64,000 bases of DNA from Tetranychus cinnabarinus. Its lineage: Eukaryota > Arthropoda > Arachnida > Trombidiformes > Tetranychidae. Positions 29,454 to 40,703 of the stretch are shown here, piece by piece. The position numbers and the translations under genes were made by a program. Under the pieces are notes generated by a model that searched no databases, was not told the origin of the DNA, and saw only the letters and a program-made list of their open reading frames with translations. The stretch is from NCBI GenBank assembly GCA_022266195.1, contig WHVY01000003.1, positions 1,860,001-1,924,000 on the forward strand. The letters are read 5' to 3'. Within the stretch, counting starts at the first letter, position 1. Each line of letters begins with the position of its first letter.

Positions 29454-32400
29454 TTAAACGGTAAAACGTTGTGGTGGTTTGCGAGTCCTTTGGCTTCTTC
29501 TTGGCCGAGATTCAGCTTCAGAGTCAGAACTGTTAGGGACTTCGCAATTTGCATCAGAAGTATCGAGTAGTCCTTCAATTACTGGTTCAGTTATTGACGA
29601 GTCCGGTGGTTGGCTTTCGTTTGGAGGTGTATAAATCTCGGTCGCTTGATCAGAAGAGGAGATCTCCACGTCTACTATATCAGTAGAGCTTGAAGTCATG
29701 CATGGTAGTCTTTCCTTGAACGGCTTCAAACGCGAAACATGAACAGCCATACTCTTATGCGGTTCTTCTGAGTTCTTCACTACTCGATAAGAAGTGATGC
29801 CAATTTTATCCAAGATAATATAAGGGCCTGCATAATTTTGCAATAGCTTAGTAGCCTTGCCTTTAAATTTTCTGGGCCAATACACCATTACCTTATCGCC
29901 GGGTTGATAGACTACCGGGCGATGACGTGCATTATAGTTGCGCCGATTTATTTCTTGTGCTTGTTCAATATTTTCTTTTGCGAGTAGTCTTTTAGCTTCG
30001 ATATGTTGAGAGATTAGTTGGCCATAGTACCTCGCGTCATCAATACCGATGGTAGGATCAGAAGTCTGGACTTCCACTGGTAAGATAGGTTCACGACAGT
30101 ACATGAGGAAGAAGGGTGAGAAGCCAGTTGAGGATTGGGTTGATGTATTATAAGCCATTTGCACAAATGGTAGGGAGTAGTCCCATTCTTTATGATTTTT
30201 GTCAACGTACATCGACAACATAGCACTAAGAGTACGGTTGAACCTCTCAGTAAGACCATTGCAAGCTGGATGGTATGAAGAAGTTCGTAGGTGATTGACT
30301 TGGAAAATTTCAAAAACTTTCTGCATGAATGAGCTCGTGAAATTTTTTCCTTGGTCAGTGAGGACCTTTTTTGGTGCTCCAAAACGACAGACTATGTCTA
30401 CAGCAAAGAATTGGCCACAGTCGGAGCCGTAGCATCAGGGAGAGCCTTACACTCAGCCCATCGAGTCAAGTAGTCCGTTACTACAACAATTTGACGACTG
30501 CCTCTACTGGAGCAAGGGAAAGGACCTAATATGTCCATGCCAATCATTTCCCATGGACCGCCAACCGCGATAGGGTCAAGTAGTCCAGCAGGTTTTCGTG
30601 TCTCCGATTTGCGAGATTGGCATTGTTGGCAGCTCATCACGTAGTCCCTTACATCTTGAGCTAAAGAAACCCAATAGTATCGCTGTCTAACTTTATCTAA
30701 GGTTTTACGAATGCCAAGGTGTCCAACAATTGGATCATCGTGCAAATGAGAGAGGACTTCCAGTACCATTGATTCGGGCAGGCAAGGCACTAACTTTGGA
30801 CCAGACTCTAGCTCAATACACCGCATCAATATTCCGTTGCTGTTGAGCGCAAAGTGACGAGTATTGATTTCGGGGAAGTCTTCTGGCTCTTCAATTGCTC
30901 TTCTAATCTTGTTGAGCTTTGGGTCACGTTTCTGTTTTATTAGCAGAATCGAATGGTCACTTACGTGGCCTACTAACAAAAAGTGATCCTCTTCTGACTG
31001 AGGAGGATCAGTTGGGTACCGTGACAAGGCATCCGCTACCTTATTTGTAGTCCCAGGGCGATGGACGACTTCATAGTCATAGGCCTCCATTTGAAGTGCC
31101 CATCGACTTAATCTATCAGAAAGTCGTGTCTTGTTCTGCATCCAACATAATGCACGATGGTCAGTAAAGATCTTGAACCGAACACCCATGAGGAAATGTT
31201 TAAACTTTTCAGTAGACCAGACTACGGCAAGTGCCTCTTGTTCAGTTGTAGAGTATCGTGTCTCAGTATCACTTAGTAACTTACTAGCGTACCATACTAC
31301 TTTGAGCATGTTGTCAATTCGATGCATGAGGACTGCTCCAATACCAATACCCGAGGCATCGCAGTGTAGTTCAATTGGTAGCTGTGGATTGAAGTGGACC
31401 AAGACAGGCTCAGAACATAACGCTCCCTTCAATTTTTGAAAGGCCTGTTGTTGCTCAATAGTCCACTCAAAAATAGTCCTGTTTTTCTTGGTGAGTCTCG
31501 TGATAGGCTCTGCAATGATTGAAAAGTGTTTTATGAACTTTCGGTAGTAACCTGCAAGTCCGATGAAAGCACGGACCTCAGTCACGTCGGTAGGAATAGG
31601 GAAGTCTCGCACTGCTTTAACCTTTGCAGGGTCAGTTTTGATCCCTTCCTCATCAATAATGTGGCCAAGGAAATTCATCCTCTTAGTGCCAAAAGTGCAT
31701 TTTGGTAACTTAAGTGTAAAGCCGGCTGAGGTGACCAATTTCAATGCATTTTTTAGGTGTTCCAAATGCTCCTCAAATGTTTTACCGAAGATTACTATAT
31801 CGTCAAGATACACCAAACATTGGTTGTGTTTAATGCCAGCGAGGACTATGTCCATCGTACGTTGAAAAGTAGCAGGAGCGTTAGTGAGACCAAAAGGCAT
31901 CCTAATGAATTCAAATAAGCCATCCTGGGTGATGAAAGCGGTTTTCTCTCTATCGTTAGGATGTACAGCTAACTGCCAGTAACCCGAATTCAGGTCAATG
32001 GTAGAAAAGTATCGACTTCCTTGTAACGAAGATAGTAAGTCGTTAATGTTTGGAAGTGGATACACATCACGCTTAGTCACGCGATTAACTTTTCGAAGAT
32101 CAATGCACATTCGCTGACCACCCGTTTTCTTTTTGACCATAACGACTGGACTACCCCATGGGCTACAAGACGGTTGAATGACTCCCAGAGTAAGCATCTC
32201 TTCAACTTGTTGTTGGATCTCGGAGCGTTGCGCTTGTGAGTAGCGATAAGGGTGACTGTGGATTGGTGGGTGATTTCCAGTGTCTATTTGATGGTAGAAG
32301 AGATCACAAAAACCCAAATTTTCCTTATCAATAGACAAGTAGTCCGAGTAGTCCGTTAAGACATTCTCAACAGCTTGTTTCTCGCTCACGGATAGGTCAT

Positions 32401-34150
32401 CCGATATTGGTAAAATACGTTTTTCTTCTTCTTCGCGAAGCATTGATACAACATGATGGTCTGACTCGTCGAAGAAAACCAATCCATCCTCGGGTAATCT
32501 ATGTGTTTTTATGGAAGTGGTCCCAATTTGTGTACTGTTGACTTGTTCTGAGGCTACAGAAACTTGTAAAGTTCTACAATTAACTTGAAGATTAGCAATT
32601 CGGTTGAAGTTGTTGCCCAAAAGACAATCAAAATCTAAGGCTTCGGCAATCAAGAGAGTAGTCTCTACATATTGTTCCATACAGTCGACCTTAACAAGGG
32701 CTCGACATTTACCAGTAATTTCCATATAGTGACCACTGACAGATTTTATGCGTGGGCCCGTATATAACTCGATATCAGAGAGGTATGGGATGAACTTACT
32801 ATCTATCAGCGATACGGTTGAGCCAGGATCAACTAGGCATTTAACTCTCTCACCATTGACTTCTCCATGTGTGATAACCAAACGAGCAGAGTCTGAGTTT
32901 TCACCATCACTTACACTATTAGCTCTATGTACGGTTGGTGGTTGGACTACTCGAGAACCTGTGGAGCTTGCTGTTGGTTGTGAGCTATTAGCTTGGACAC
33001 TAGTTTGAGAAAATGAATTATCGTGCATAGGAACGATCTGGTTATCAGCGCTCATTTCTTGCGGGTATTGGCGAGGGAATTGGTATTGATAATTAGTGTA
33101 ACGTTGGTTTCTTTGATAGCCATAGTTGGTACGGTAGTCTTGATTATACCCGTTGTTTTGATATGGTTCTCCTTGATAACCATTGGTCGGATAACTTTGG
33201 TAGCCTTGGTAATAAGCACCATCGTTTGGTCTCCATTGACGAGTAAAAAGTGACTTACTCCCACGGTCAGTTGGAGGAGGACCAGGTGGATCCGGGAAGA
33301 GACGTCGAGCAACTGGATTGGCTGGAGCTGGTCGATTCAGAGCATAGCAATTACGGGCAATATGGCCATGTCTACCACAGTAGTCACACTGTATCTCCCT
33401 TCGATAAGGAGGAGGGTTATTTTGGCCTTCTGGTGTTACAGCAAAGGTCCTTCGGTCGTTCCGAGGTCTTAGACGAGAAACAGTCTCCTCCACTGCTCGT
33501 TGAATCATGACCTCCAAATTTTGGGACTGCTCGGTTGCGGCAGATGTAGTAGTCACTCCTCTTTGGTTGACTTCAATTCTCTTTGCCTTTTCTAAAAATT
33601 CCGTCACAGTTTGAGGATTGAATGGATATAAAGCCATTCGTAGTCCTTCATGTAGTCCAGGGTAAAGATGCTCAATCTTTTCTAAATCAGTCATAGTTGG
33701 ATTATACTTGTCGCATATACTGAGCTTGGCAATTACGTAGTTGGCTACTGGTTCATTTGGTTTCTGGACGCGATTTCTTAACTCTTCACGCAAATAAGTC
33801 TCGAATCGTGAGGGAAGGAAGTACTCTTTAATGTTGTCCTTCACTTCACTCCATGTTAGACCTTTCCCTTTAATATTGATATGGTACCAGTCCTTTGCTG
33901 CACCAGCTAAGTAGATAGGGAACCGTCTTAACCTTTCTTCGGACTTCCAATTGTATGACTCCGCGTAGTCCTCGAAGTCTCGTAGAAAAGCGTTGATGTC
34001 TGAGGAAGGACTACCATCATACAACTCAAGTTTTGGACCTCGATGGGTAGAAATCGTACCGGCCACGTACTCTGAAAGCACAGATTTGATAGTTTCCAGT
34101 GTGATCTCCCTATCATTGTTAACATCAACACTTTCATCTGGACCGCTCAT
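29454..34150 (-). CDS. Element 1 Gag-Pol polyprotein (one frame break)
   Basis: Chosen start is the Met of MSGPDE at 34150. Gag with the typical LYDG...F retrotransposon gag core, CCHC knuckle (CDYCGRHGHIARNC) near residue 260, protease near 445 with an unusual DPGS active site, RT with FGLTNAPATFQ and YLDD near 785, RNase H (DASGIGIG) near 935, and integrase zinc domain (HLGIRKT...CQQC) near 1150. The frame stops at 30398 inside the integrase catalytic core and continues in the next frame through YHPACNGLTERFNRT, the GPY-type C-terminal domain and a basic tail ending at 29454. The open frame upstream of the nominal Met at 30326 shows this is one gene with a single missing base near 30405. 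Ty3/gypsy domain order. No env. Confidence 0.93.
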
Positions 34151-34198
34151 TTTACGTAGTACACAGAGGATTTGAATCACTCAATACCGACTTTCTCC

Positions 34199-34216
34199 TC
34201 TCGGTGGAACCTCCAA
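34199..34216 (-). other. Element 1 primer binding site
   Basis: Reading on the minus strand, two bases after the 5' LTR comes TGGAGGTTCCACCGAGAG. TGG at its start fits pairing to a tRNA 3' CCA end; which tRNA is not determined. Confidence 0.65.
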
Positions 34217-34217
34217 A

Positions 34218-34709
34218 TGTAAAAGTAAAAACTTTATCGGTGTAAAGTTAGACTGAGTAGTCTGACTATGGTTCACAAGTGGACTACTGATAAGAAGTAA
34301 CTTGAATTCAAACTTTTAAGTAAACTTTATTGGAAAGAGGAATAGAGTGTGTGGGTAAACAAAGTATAAGGGCTACGAGGGATACAGATGGTAATCAGTG
34401 AAAGGGACCAAGATCACTACTGATTATCGGGTTTGAGATAAGGCTTTTATACTCAAAGATCTAGGAGTTCTCTTTACTCACTCGATCGTTAAATCAATAC
34501 GATGGTAAACAATTCTCGGAATTGTTTATCAGTAAGTTGACCCTTGGAAGCAATAATAAACAATTGCACTGGTTAATTGGTTTTTGCACTTTTCGTAAAC
34601 AAGTGGTTCAAATGACTACCAGATGTGTTAAGTATTGGCATAGCGATAAAAGTTCTCACAGTAAGGGTAAATAACAAGATAATTAGTTTTGGTAAAAACA
34701 AACTCTACA
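34218..34709 (-). repeat. Element 1, 5' LTR
   Basis: 492 bp, TG...CA, with the promoter TATAAAAG on the minus strand (34444-34451). Otherwise almost identical to the 3' LTR apart from the 12-bp gap. Confidence 0.95.
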
Positions 34710-34713
34710 ATAT

Positions 34714-35541
34714 TACCAATTTATTGGATATATTATCATCAGATTGTTTTTTCAAGCAGAATCACGTAGTGCAGCAAAGGAAAAAACACTAACAAAAATT
34801 TTCATTGCCATTTTAATCACCTCTCCTCATTGATAATCAACAAATTATAGATATAAATATGCTAATGAAAAATTATTCAAGATCCACTTGAGCAAAAGAT
34901 TGCTAACCTACTGACTATTATTGCTCGAGTTTACTTTTCATTTAACCGTTGTTTCAAAATGTTTCCCAAAGTATTCTTATTGCTTTTACTCTCGTTGTTT
35001 GGTGTCAAGTTTTCGAGTCAAACGATCATTGAAAGCAAGTGTATTGATAAATGTGAACCAATTAGAGGTAACAGTCTAGTTATACGGACACAAAACAATA
35101 ACAAAGGCGCTAAGTGAGGCCCCAGGCCATCCAAGCCCAACCGAACTTAACCTAAACCTAACCTAACCTAACCTAACCTAACCTAACCTAACCTAACCTA
35201 ACCTAACCTAGTCCGACCTAGAGCGCGATAATAAACGATTATTTATTTGAATCTATAGCACTGTTTATTATATGTGTCCGTGTAACTAGACTCTCACCCA
35301 ATTAGATATCATTTATTAGACTCTAATATGAATCATGAGTTAACAGCAGTTTTCCAAATGGAATCGACAAATGCTTTCGAACCGAAACTAAGTTTGGAAC
35401 TGATGAGATATAAACAATACATTTACCGTAGTATTTTCAAATATTCAATCTTGTTTAAATTCAGTAACAAGGATTATAAATTCATCTTTAGCAGATCTCC
35501 TCTTCGTGTAACACATTGCAAATCTGGTTTTGCTGGCAACT
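34714..35541 (+). repeat. Duplicated segment, copy B, right part
   Basis: Continues the copy A match after element 1 and ends abruptly after the codons for CKSGFAGN at about 35541. The MITE at 35067-35297 is inserted within it. Confidence 0.9.
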
Positions 35542-35564
35542 TAGTATCATTGAATTCAGCATAA
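34959..35564 (+). pseudogene. Secreted protein paralogue B, truncated and interrupted
   Basis: Same start and signal peptide as paralogue A (MFPKVFLLLL). The frame is interrupted after about 36 codons by a 231-bp MITE, resumes with NHELTAVFQMEST, and loses homology after CKSGFAGN, ending at a stop at 35562-35564. The C-terminal two-fifths of the family are missing. Its 5' flank also holds LTR element 1, so this copy is dead. Confidence 0.85.
35067..35297. mobile_element. MITE carrying (CCTAA)n telomere-type repeats
   Basis: A 231-bp insertion flanked by 9-bp target copies CCAATTAGA (35058-35066 and 35298-35306); paralogue A shows the empty site. Imperfect terminal inverted repeats of about 24 bp share AGTCTAGTTA-ACGGACAC with one mismatch. 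The interior holds about 11 tandem CCTAA units (35150-35210), the reverse complement of arthropod telomere TTAGG. No ORF. The 9-bp duplication suggests a Mutator-like transposase, by inference. Confidence 0.9.
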
Positions 35565-35565
35565 A

Positions 35566-36190
35566 AAGTTCTATCTAAAAAATGAGGTTTAATATGGTCC
35601 TCTTGGGGTCCCAAGGGAGTTGATAAATAACTCCCCAGGGGATTCGATTTCCGACCTGATTTTTAGAGAGGTATATTCTACTCGTCATAAGCTTTCGATT
35701 GATATATGGTTCGAAAAATCTGAATTATGGGCCGAAAATCCAACATTTTGGCATATTTGATTTCAAAAATGCATTTAGTGAATAAAATTGTAAAAGATTG
35801 AAAAACACTTTCTTACATTGTTTGTCACTGACAATTCTAATTGTTTTGTTTAAGAAAAGTATGAAAATGCATGACAAAAAAAGATTGAATCAAAATTTCA
35901 AGTGTTGAGATTCAATCACAATTGAATATAAACAAGTTAAATACGTTTCAATTGAAACAATCTAAGGTATACAATGATAAAAATGATAATTATACAAAGT
36001 GGATTTAAGAAAGGTTTCAGTGGAAATGAATAGATGAACGGGTTGTGAAAAATTATTATAAAATGTGTTCAACATGAATTCTGTAGTTCAGAATTAGTGT
36101 AGTAACTTTACCAGTATCATGTAAATGAGTCTAACCAATGGGAAAGGCGAAAGCGCAAACTGTTATTAAATTTGAAAATTATAATTAAAA
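35566..36190. other. Unassigned sequence after paralogue B
   Basis: Starts with a G/C-richer patch containing the near-palindrome CTTGGGGTCCCAAG (about 35602-35615), then A+T-rich DNA. It may be the edge of another repeat that replaced the 3' end of paralogue B; no ends identified. Confidence 0.3.
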
Positions 36191-36192
36191 AT

Positions 36193-36433
36193 AATTACCA
36201 TTTCATTGATTATCGATCCATTATTTATTGACTGAATATTTTCAACTGTTGACGTTCCAATGACAACTTTACAGTTACCTAGATATTGGGTTGAGTAAAA
36301 GTCGACACTTTTCTCGGAAAGGTTATCCAATGGTTTAGTGTCTGCTTCAACCAAATTAGGCGCCATAAATGTTTGGTTAAGCACAATAAATTTGGATTGT
36401 TTAAAATGTTTACTTCATTGCTACCTGAGTATA
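36193..36433 (-). CDS. Possible internal exon of an unknown minus-strand gene
   Basis: On the minus strand an acceptor (TATACTCAG) is followed by a coding-like block ending AATGAAATG|GTAATT. The block needs one frame change near 36395 to be open throughout; the larger part includes FMAPNLVEADTKPL and YLGNCKVVIG. No family recognised. Confidence 0.3.
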
Positions 36434-36969
36434 CACCTGTAAATGAGTTAAAAATCAAATGAATAACCTAAAACTGAAATAGTCAATCTAATATTATACA
36501 TAGTAGTTAACTGACCATAGTGTATTCGAAACTTTTAATCCTTTATAAACTTAACCTTAGCCATTTTGTCCCCATGATAGCTAGAGACCTGAAACACATT
36601 ATTTGTCCATAAAAATTGTCGATACACATCAACGAACGACTGTTCTCATGATTTAACCATTAGCCTCAAAGCTGTGACTCTTAATAAATTCGATCGTACC
36701 AAAAAAGTTTCACATCCGAACACAATGTATCAAAATACGGATTCCGCATTACTTCTCCACGTTCAAACGTGAATTTCTCAGTAAGCTAAATATTGATTAA
36801 CGTTGCTGTTTAATCATTTCTTTTATTTAATATAAAAATTTTCTTTGGAGCTTGCCCAATTCAGACACAATTTTTCGCAAGATATACGGCCATGACTTTA
36901 TATGTTTTATGTAAATCAAGGTAACTTGTTTTTATGGAAATAAAAGTGTTCAGATTGTCATTAATCTGC

Positions 36970-38118
36970 TTATTGGTAAAACAATTGATATCTGTCGTAT
37001 GAACTTGGCATTTTTCCACTTGAGATTGAAACAGCCACTGAACCAATATCAACTCCAAACTCACCTTCACCACGTCGGATTTTGAAGAAACCTGAAAATC
37101 GAATGAATAATTGTATTGAAATGATAGTTAGTAATAGCAATAGTCTCTTTATAATAGTTAGGAAGAAGCGGTTATAAACTCATACCTTTATCACCCCATT
37201 GAGTGCCCCATGAATTTGTAATCAGCCAATATTTGACTCCATTTTCCACTCCCCAACCAATGATTTTGATAGCATGAGTTCCCATCTTTTTACTTGAAGT
37301 CCGTTTGTATATTCCTGAAAATATTTTATTTAAATTAAATGATCACAAGAACTTTAATGCGTTCTTACCTGATTTGTAACTAAAGAAATCTGAGTAAACA
37401 TCGAGATATGTAGTTATCGGACCATCTAATAGGGCGTGCATCTTATCAATGTAGGTCTTTGGCTCTATAGGATCCAGTTGAAAATAATTTACAATCTGGT
37501 TGTCCAATAGACATGGTCCAAACGGTGTTCCACAGCTTTCAGATCCATTTGTTTTGGCAGTAAACACGCCATTGGCAGCCCAGTATTTGAAGGCTTGGAA
37601 AAAATTTGCACTGTTGTAGTTACAATTGCCATAATTTTTCATCATTTGGTCAACTGTTTTTTCAACGTCAATTTTGACTCCAGTATGAATACAGATTCGA
37701 TCAGCGATTTGACCAACAGAAGCATAGATCCAAGATGGTGTGCATGAGTCTTGCTTGTAGATTTTTCCGATGGAAGTACAGTTTGGCCATTCCACTCGAG
37801 CATCGAAACTTTCAGGCAATTTCTTTCCATTAAACGTTTTCGTTTCAAAAGCTTTATTGTCAGTCACAGTAGAAATTAGATTCTTTATTTGGTTGTAATT
37901 ATGTCCATTGAAATTTCCACCTGCCTAATGAAACAAATCACAATTTAATATCATACGAGAAAGATCAAAATAATTACCTTCCATGTTGTGTCCAAGTCGT
38001 TGATTGCCTTAATAATGGCATCTGTTAACGGCTCCAAATCATCTGATATGAATGCATGGATGCCAAAGACTGAATAGCCCAAAATCACTGCAACGAAAAA
38101 GACATTCATTTTGAACAT
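36970..38118 (-). CDS. Cathepsin B-like papain-fold protein lacking the catalytic cysteine
   Basis: Four exons: 38118-37978, 37924-37369, 37314-37186, 37091-36970, all GT-AG with phases agreeing. Signal peptide [19 protein letters not shown], then a cathepsin B propeptide pattern (DTTWKAGGNF), then [14 protein letters not shown] where the mature enzyme begins. The active-site motif is CTPSW in place of CGSCW, so the nucleophile is Ser. The catalytic His ([11 protein letters not shown]) and Asn ([10 protein letters not shown]) are present. The occluding-loop area is shortened and the chain ends soon after [15 protein letters not shown]. Expected: secreted or lysosomal, probably not a normal cysteine protease, perhaps a binding or regulatory protein. 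Introns are 40-95 nt. It sits between paralogues B and C in opposite orientation. Confidence 0.88.
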
Positions 38119-38176
38119 TTTGTTTAACTTGAATATTTCACAAATCAATATAAAATACTGATATTCGCATGATTGA

Positions 38177-38186
38177 TCTCTTTATA
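38177..38186 (-). promoter_or_regulatory. TATA box of the cathepsin B-like gene
   Basis: TTTATAAAGA on the minus strand, about 60 bp upstream of the first Met codon. Confidence 0.5.
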
Positions 38187-38189
38187 AAC

Positions 38190-39698
38190 AGTAATTTCAT
38201 GATATCAAAATTTATTTTTACAGATATTCTAAATAAGGTATTTAATTGTTTCCATTGCGATAATTATTATTTTTCAAATAATTTACCACCATTTGCCATA
38301 ATAATTGAGGAGAGTTGATGAATTATTTCCTTACAAGGTAACTTATTTTTGTGAAAAGGGGAGATTTAAGATTACCATCAATCTACTTGAAGTAAAACAA
38401 TTAATTTATTTTGTGTTAACTTGGTTATCACAATTGAAACAATGTAAAGGTGCTTATTTAGTATCGTGAAAATAAAAGATTTGATAAAATGTGAAATATT
38501 GAGTCGCCTACTTACAACCCACGAGATTTGATATCATAAAATCACTAACAATAAAGGTATTAATTATGGAGGAATCATTAGTTTATATCATGATACTATG
38601 GACTGCAAACAAGACTGATCGAAAATTTGTTCTAACTGAATACAATTAACTTTATCCGTATTTAAGAATAGTGACCCATCTTCAATAAGAAACTAAAAAA
38701 ATAAAATAAATTCTGTCCAAAAGTTTGAAATTCTTAATGAAAAAAACATCTTCAATGAGAAAAGCTAAAAAAATGAAATAAATCTGCTTCTATCTCTGGA
38801 AAAAATGGAGGTTCAACTCAGGTTAACAAGTTTGAACACGCTCGGGAAGTAATGCAGAATCCGTATTTTGATACATTGTGTTTGGGTATAAAACTTTTTG
38901 TGTTATTCATGTTGATGTTTGTTAGATTAAGAGTACATGCAAAATTGTCTTTCGAGTAAAGATTTGAATGAAAAAAGTCTGGATTCGATTGATTGTATTA
39001 AGAGCTCAGTTTAATTTTGGTTCGATCTGAGTAAATATTTATATTCAAACTGCAAATATCATGACTATGATCAACAAAACTATGAATATTGAGATATAAT
39101 ATTACAATGAACAATGGCAATTATAATAGCAACAAAACACAAGGAATGTTTGATTTTTGCCCTTTAACATTTAATTATCACAAATTTTCAATCCAGATAA
39201 TTGGTACAATGTACTCAAAGAGAGTACATTTCAGTAGGTTGGGAAATTTCAATTGATCAGTTTCTGATGCTAATAATTGATATAAATTTTTATAATTTAT
39301 TTCTTTTTTATTCCGAATATTTTATCAGATCGGTTCTTTGACAATAGTGAGATCGCATGATTTTAGTACAATAGGAGCAAAGGGGTAAAGATGCATTAAT
39401 CAATACATTCCATTTGATATATCATCAACAGAGAAAGGCAAAATCGAGTGACGATTAGAAGAAATCGCATAATCTTTGGGAAATGATAGTAATTTAAACA
39501 GATAAGCTCATCTTATCAGCCAATTATCAATACAAATACAGTCTAAAGGAAAAGATTCAACGATTCTCATAGTTTTAAATCGATTTTGCCTTGCCTTGAT
39601 CATCAACAGATTTAATATAAATATGCTTATGAAAAATTATTCAATATTCAATTGAAAAAATTGATTTCTCGAGTTTTACTTTAAATTATTGTTTCAAA
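38190..39698. other. Intergenic and 5' flank of paralogue C
   Basis: From about 39003 the sequence is a diverged copy of the 5' flank of paralogues A and B (AGAGCTCAGTTTAATTTTGG and on, including a GGTACAATGTAC motif near 39203). Nothing coding before that. Confidence 0.55.
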
Positions 39699-39935
39699 AT
39701 GTTTTCCAAAGTATTCCTGTTACTTTTACTCTCGTTGTTTGGTGTCAAGTTTTCGAGTGAAACGATCATTGAAAGCAAGTGTAATGATAAATATGAACCA
39801 ACTAAATACCATTTATTCGATCGTAATGTAAATATTAAATTAACAGCTGTTTTCCAGATGGAATCGACAAATGCCTTTGAGCCAATATTAAGTTTGGAGC
39901 TAATTGGTGATAAACCTTACTCCTACGATAGATAT
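39699..39935 (+). CDS. Secreted protein paralogue C, 5' part (split by element 2)
   Basis: MFSKVFLLLLLSLFGVKFSS signal peptide, then a diverged version of paralogue A (TAVFQMESTNAFEP conserved). The frame runs cleanly to codon TAT at 39933-39935, the last bases of the ATAT target site, and continues in the same frame at 63748. So the reading frame was open when element 2 landed, and the gene is now interrupted by 23.8 kb. A haplotype without the insertion could still be functional. Confidence 0.85.
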
Positions 39936-40144
39936 TGTAACACCCAACGAGGACTCAGTTGACCTCAACGAGGACTCACTGAGCCTCGTCTCTCACATGG
40001 ACTCTCATTTTAAGTCAGTTGTGTTTTGACTGCTTTTCTTATACTGTAATCTTGTTTTTACTGAGACCTCTTTTGATTAAACCTTTAAGTTGTTTTAATT
40101 CCTTTATTTGTGATTACTTGTCTTTATTTTTTCCCGGTGTAACA
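39936..40144 (+). repeat. Element 2, 5' LTR
   Basis: 209 bp. Contains the direct repeat CAACGAGGACTCA twice near its start. No obvious TATA box. Confidence 0.95.
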
Positions 40145-40146
40145 TT

Positions 40147-40166
40147 TTGGCGACCACGGCAGGATT
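40147..40166 (+). other. Element 2 primer binding site
   Basis: TTGGCGACCACGGCAGGATT begins two bases after the LTR. The same TGGCGACCACGGCAGGATT follows the LTR of element 3. The complement ends in CCA and resembles a serine tRNA 3' end (inference). Confidence 0.8.
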
Positions 40167-40703
40167 CATTTCATCAATTGATTCCGTTACACCGTATTTT
40201 TTTTGTTTCTAAGTTTTGAGTTATCAGTTTTAGAAAGAGAGTTTTTAAGCAAGAACGTAGAGAGATAAGTTGAAACAACAACTCATCAATTCACCTGTTA
40301 AATTTCAGTTTATTCCCACTTTGTACGTCCTAATTTCAACAGTGTATTCAACAACAGTTTGAACAATAACTTTTCGTGCTTCTGTCCACGTCTAATTGTT
40401 TCCATTTTCCGTTTTGCATCGAGGGATAACTAACTTTTGACTCTGGAACCGATTTTTATGTAATAGTGCTTTTCATCGAGGGATATTGTGTTGGTTTATG
40501 CAGGATTTACTTTCCAAATTTTTGTGATATTGGATTTATTACATCTTTTATTTTCAACATTTTGATTATTTGGAACTTTGGAAATTGTACATTCTTTTGG
40601 CTATTCAGCGCTTTGGTTTTGTCGGTTGAATTGGTGTGTGGATTGCATAACTAAGATATAACATTGAACTGTCGCCACAAAGCTAAGTAAAAGATATTTC
40701 ATC

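Larger units (their letters stand above)
27686..34709 (-). mobile_element. LTR element 1: Ty3/gypsy retrotransposon with antisense accessory gene
   Basis: Complete 7024-bp element on the minus strand. LTRs are 504 bp (27686-28189) and 492 bp (34218-34709), begin TG and end CA, and differ mainly by 12 bp lost or gained between two ATTGGA repeats. It is flanked by ATAT (27682-27685 and 34710-34713), a 4-bp target duplication verified against the empty site in copy A. Order in the element's sense: 5' LTR, primer site, gag-pol, an antisense zinc-finger gene, polypurine tract, 3' LTR. Near-identical LTRs mean a recent insertion. The frame of pol is broken once. GGACTAC is repeated 22 times along it. 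Confidence 0.95.

Noticed and set aside
33023..33510. Plus-strand ORFs opposite element 1 gag
   Set aside because: Shadows of the gag frame; no independent protein character, unlike the true antisense gene at 28353-29271.
35150..35210. A chromosome end or chromosome-fusion point at the CCTAA array
   Set aside because: The array is bounded by inverted repeats and a 9-bp target duplication, with an empty site in paralogue A, so it is part of a small transposon.
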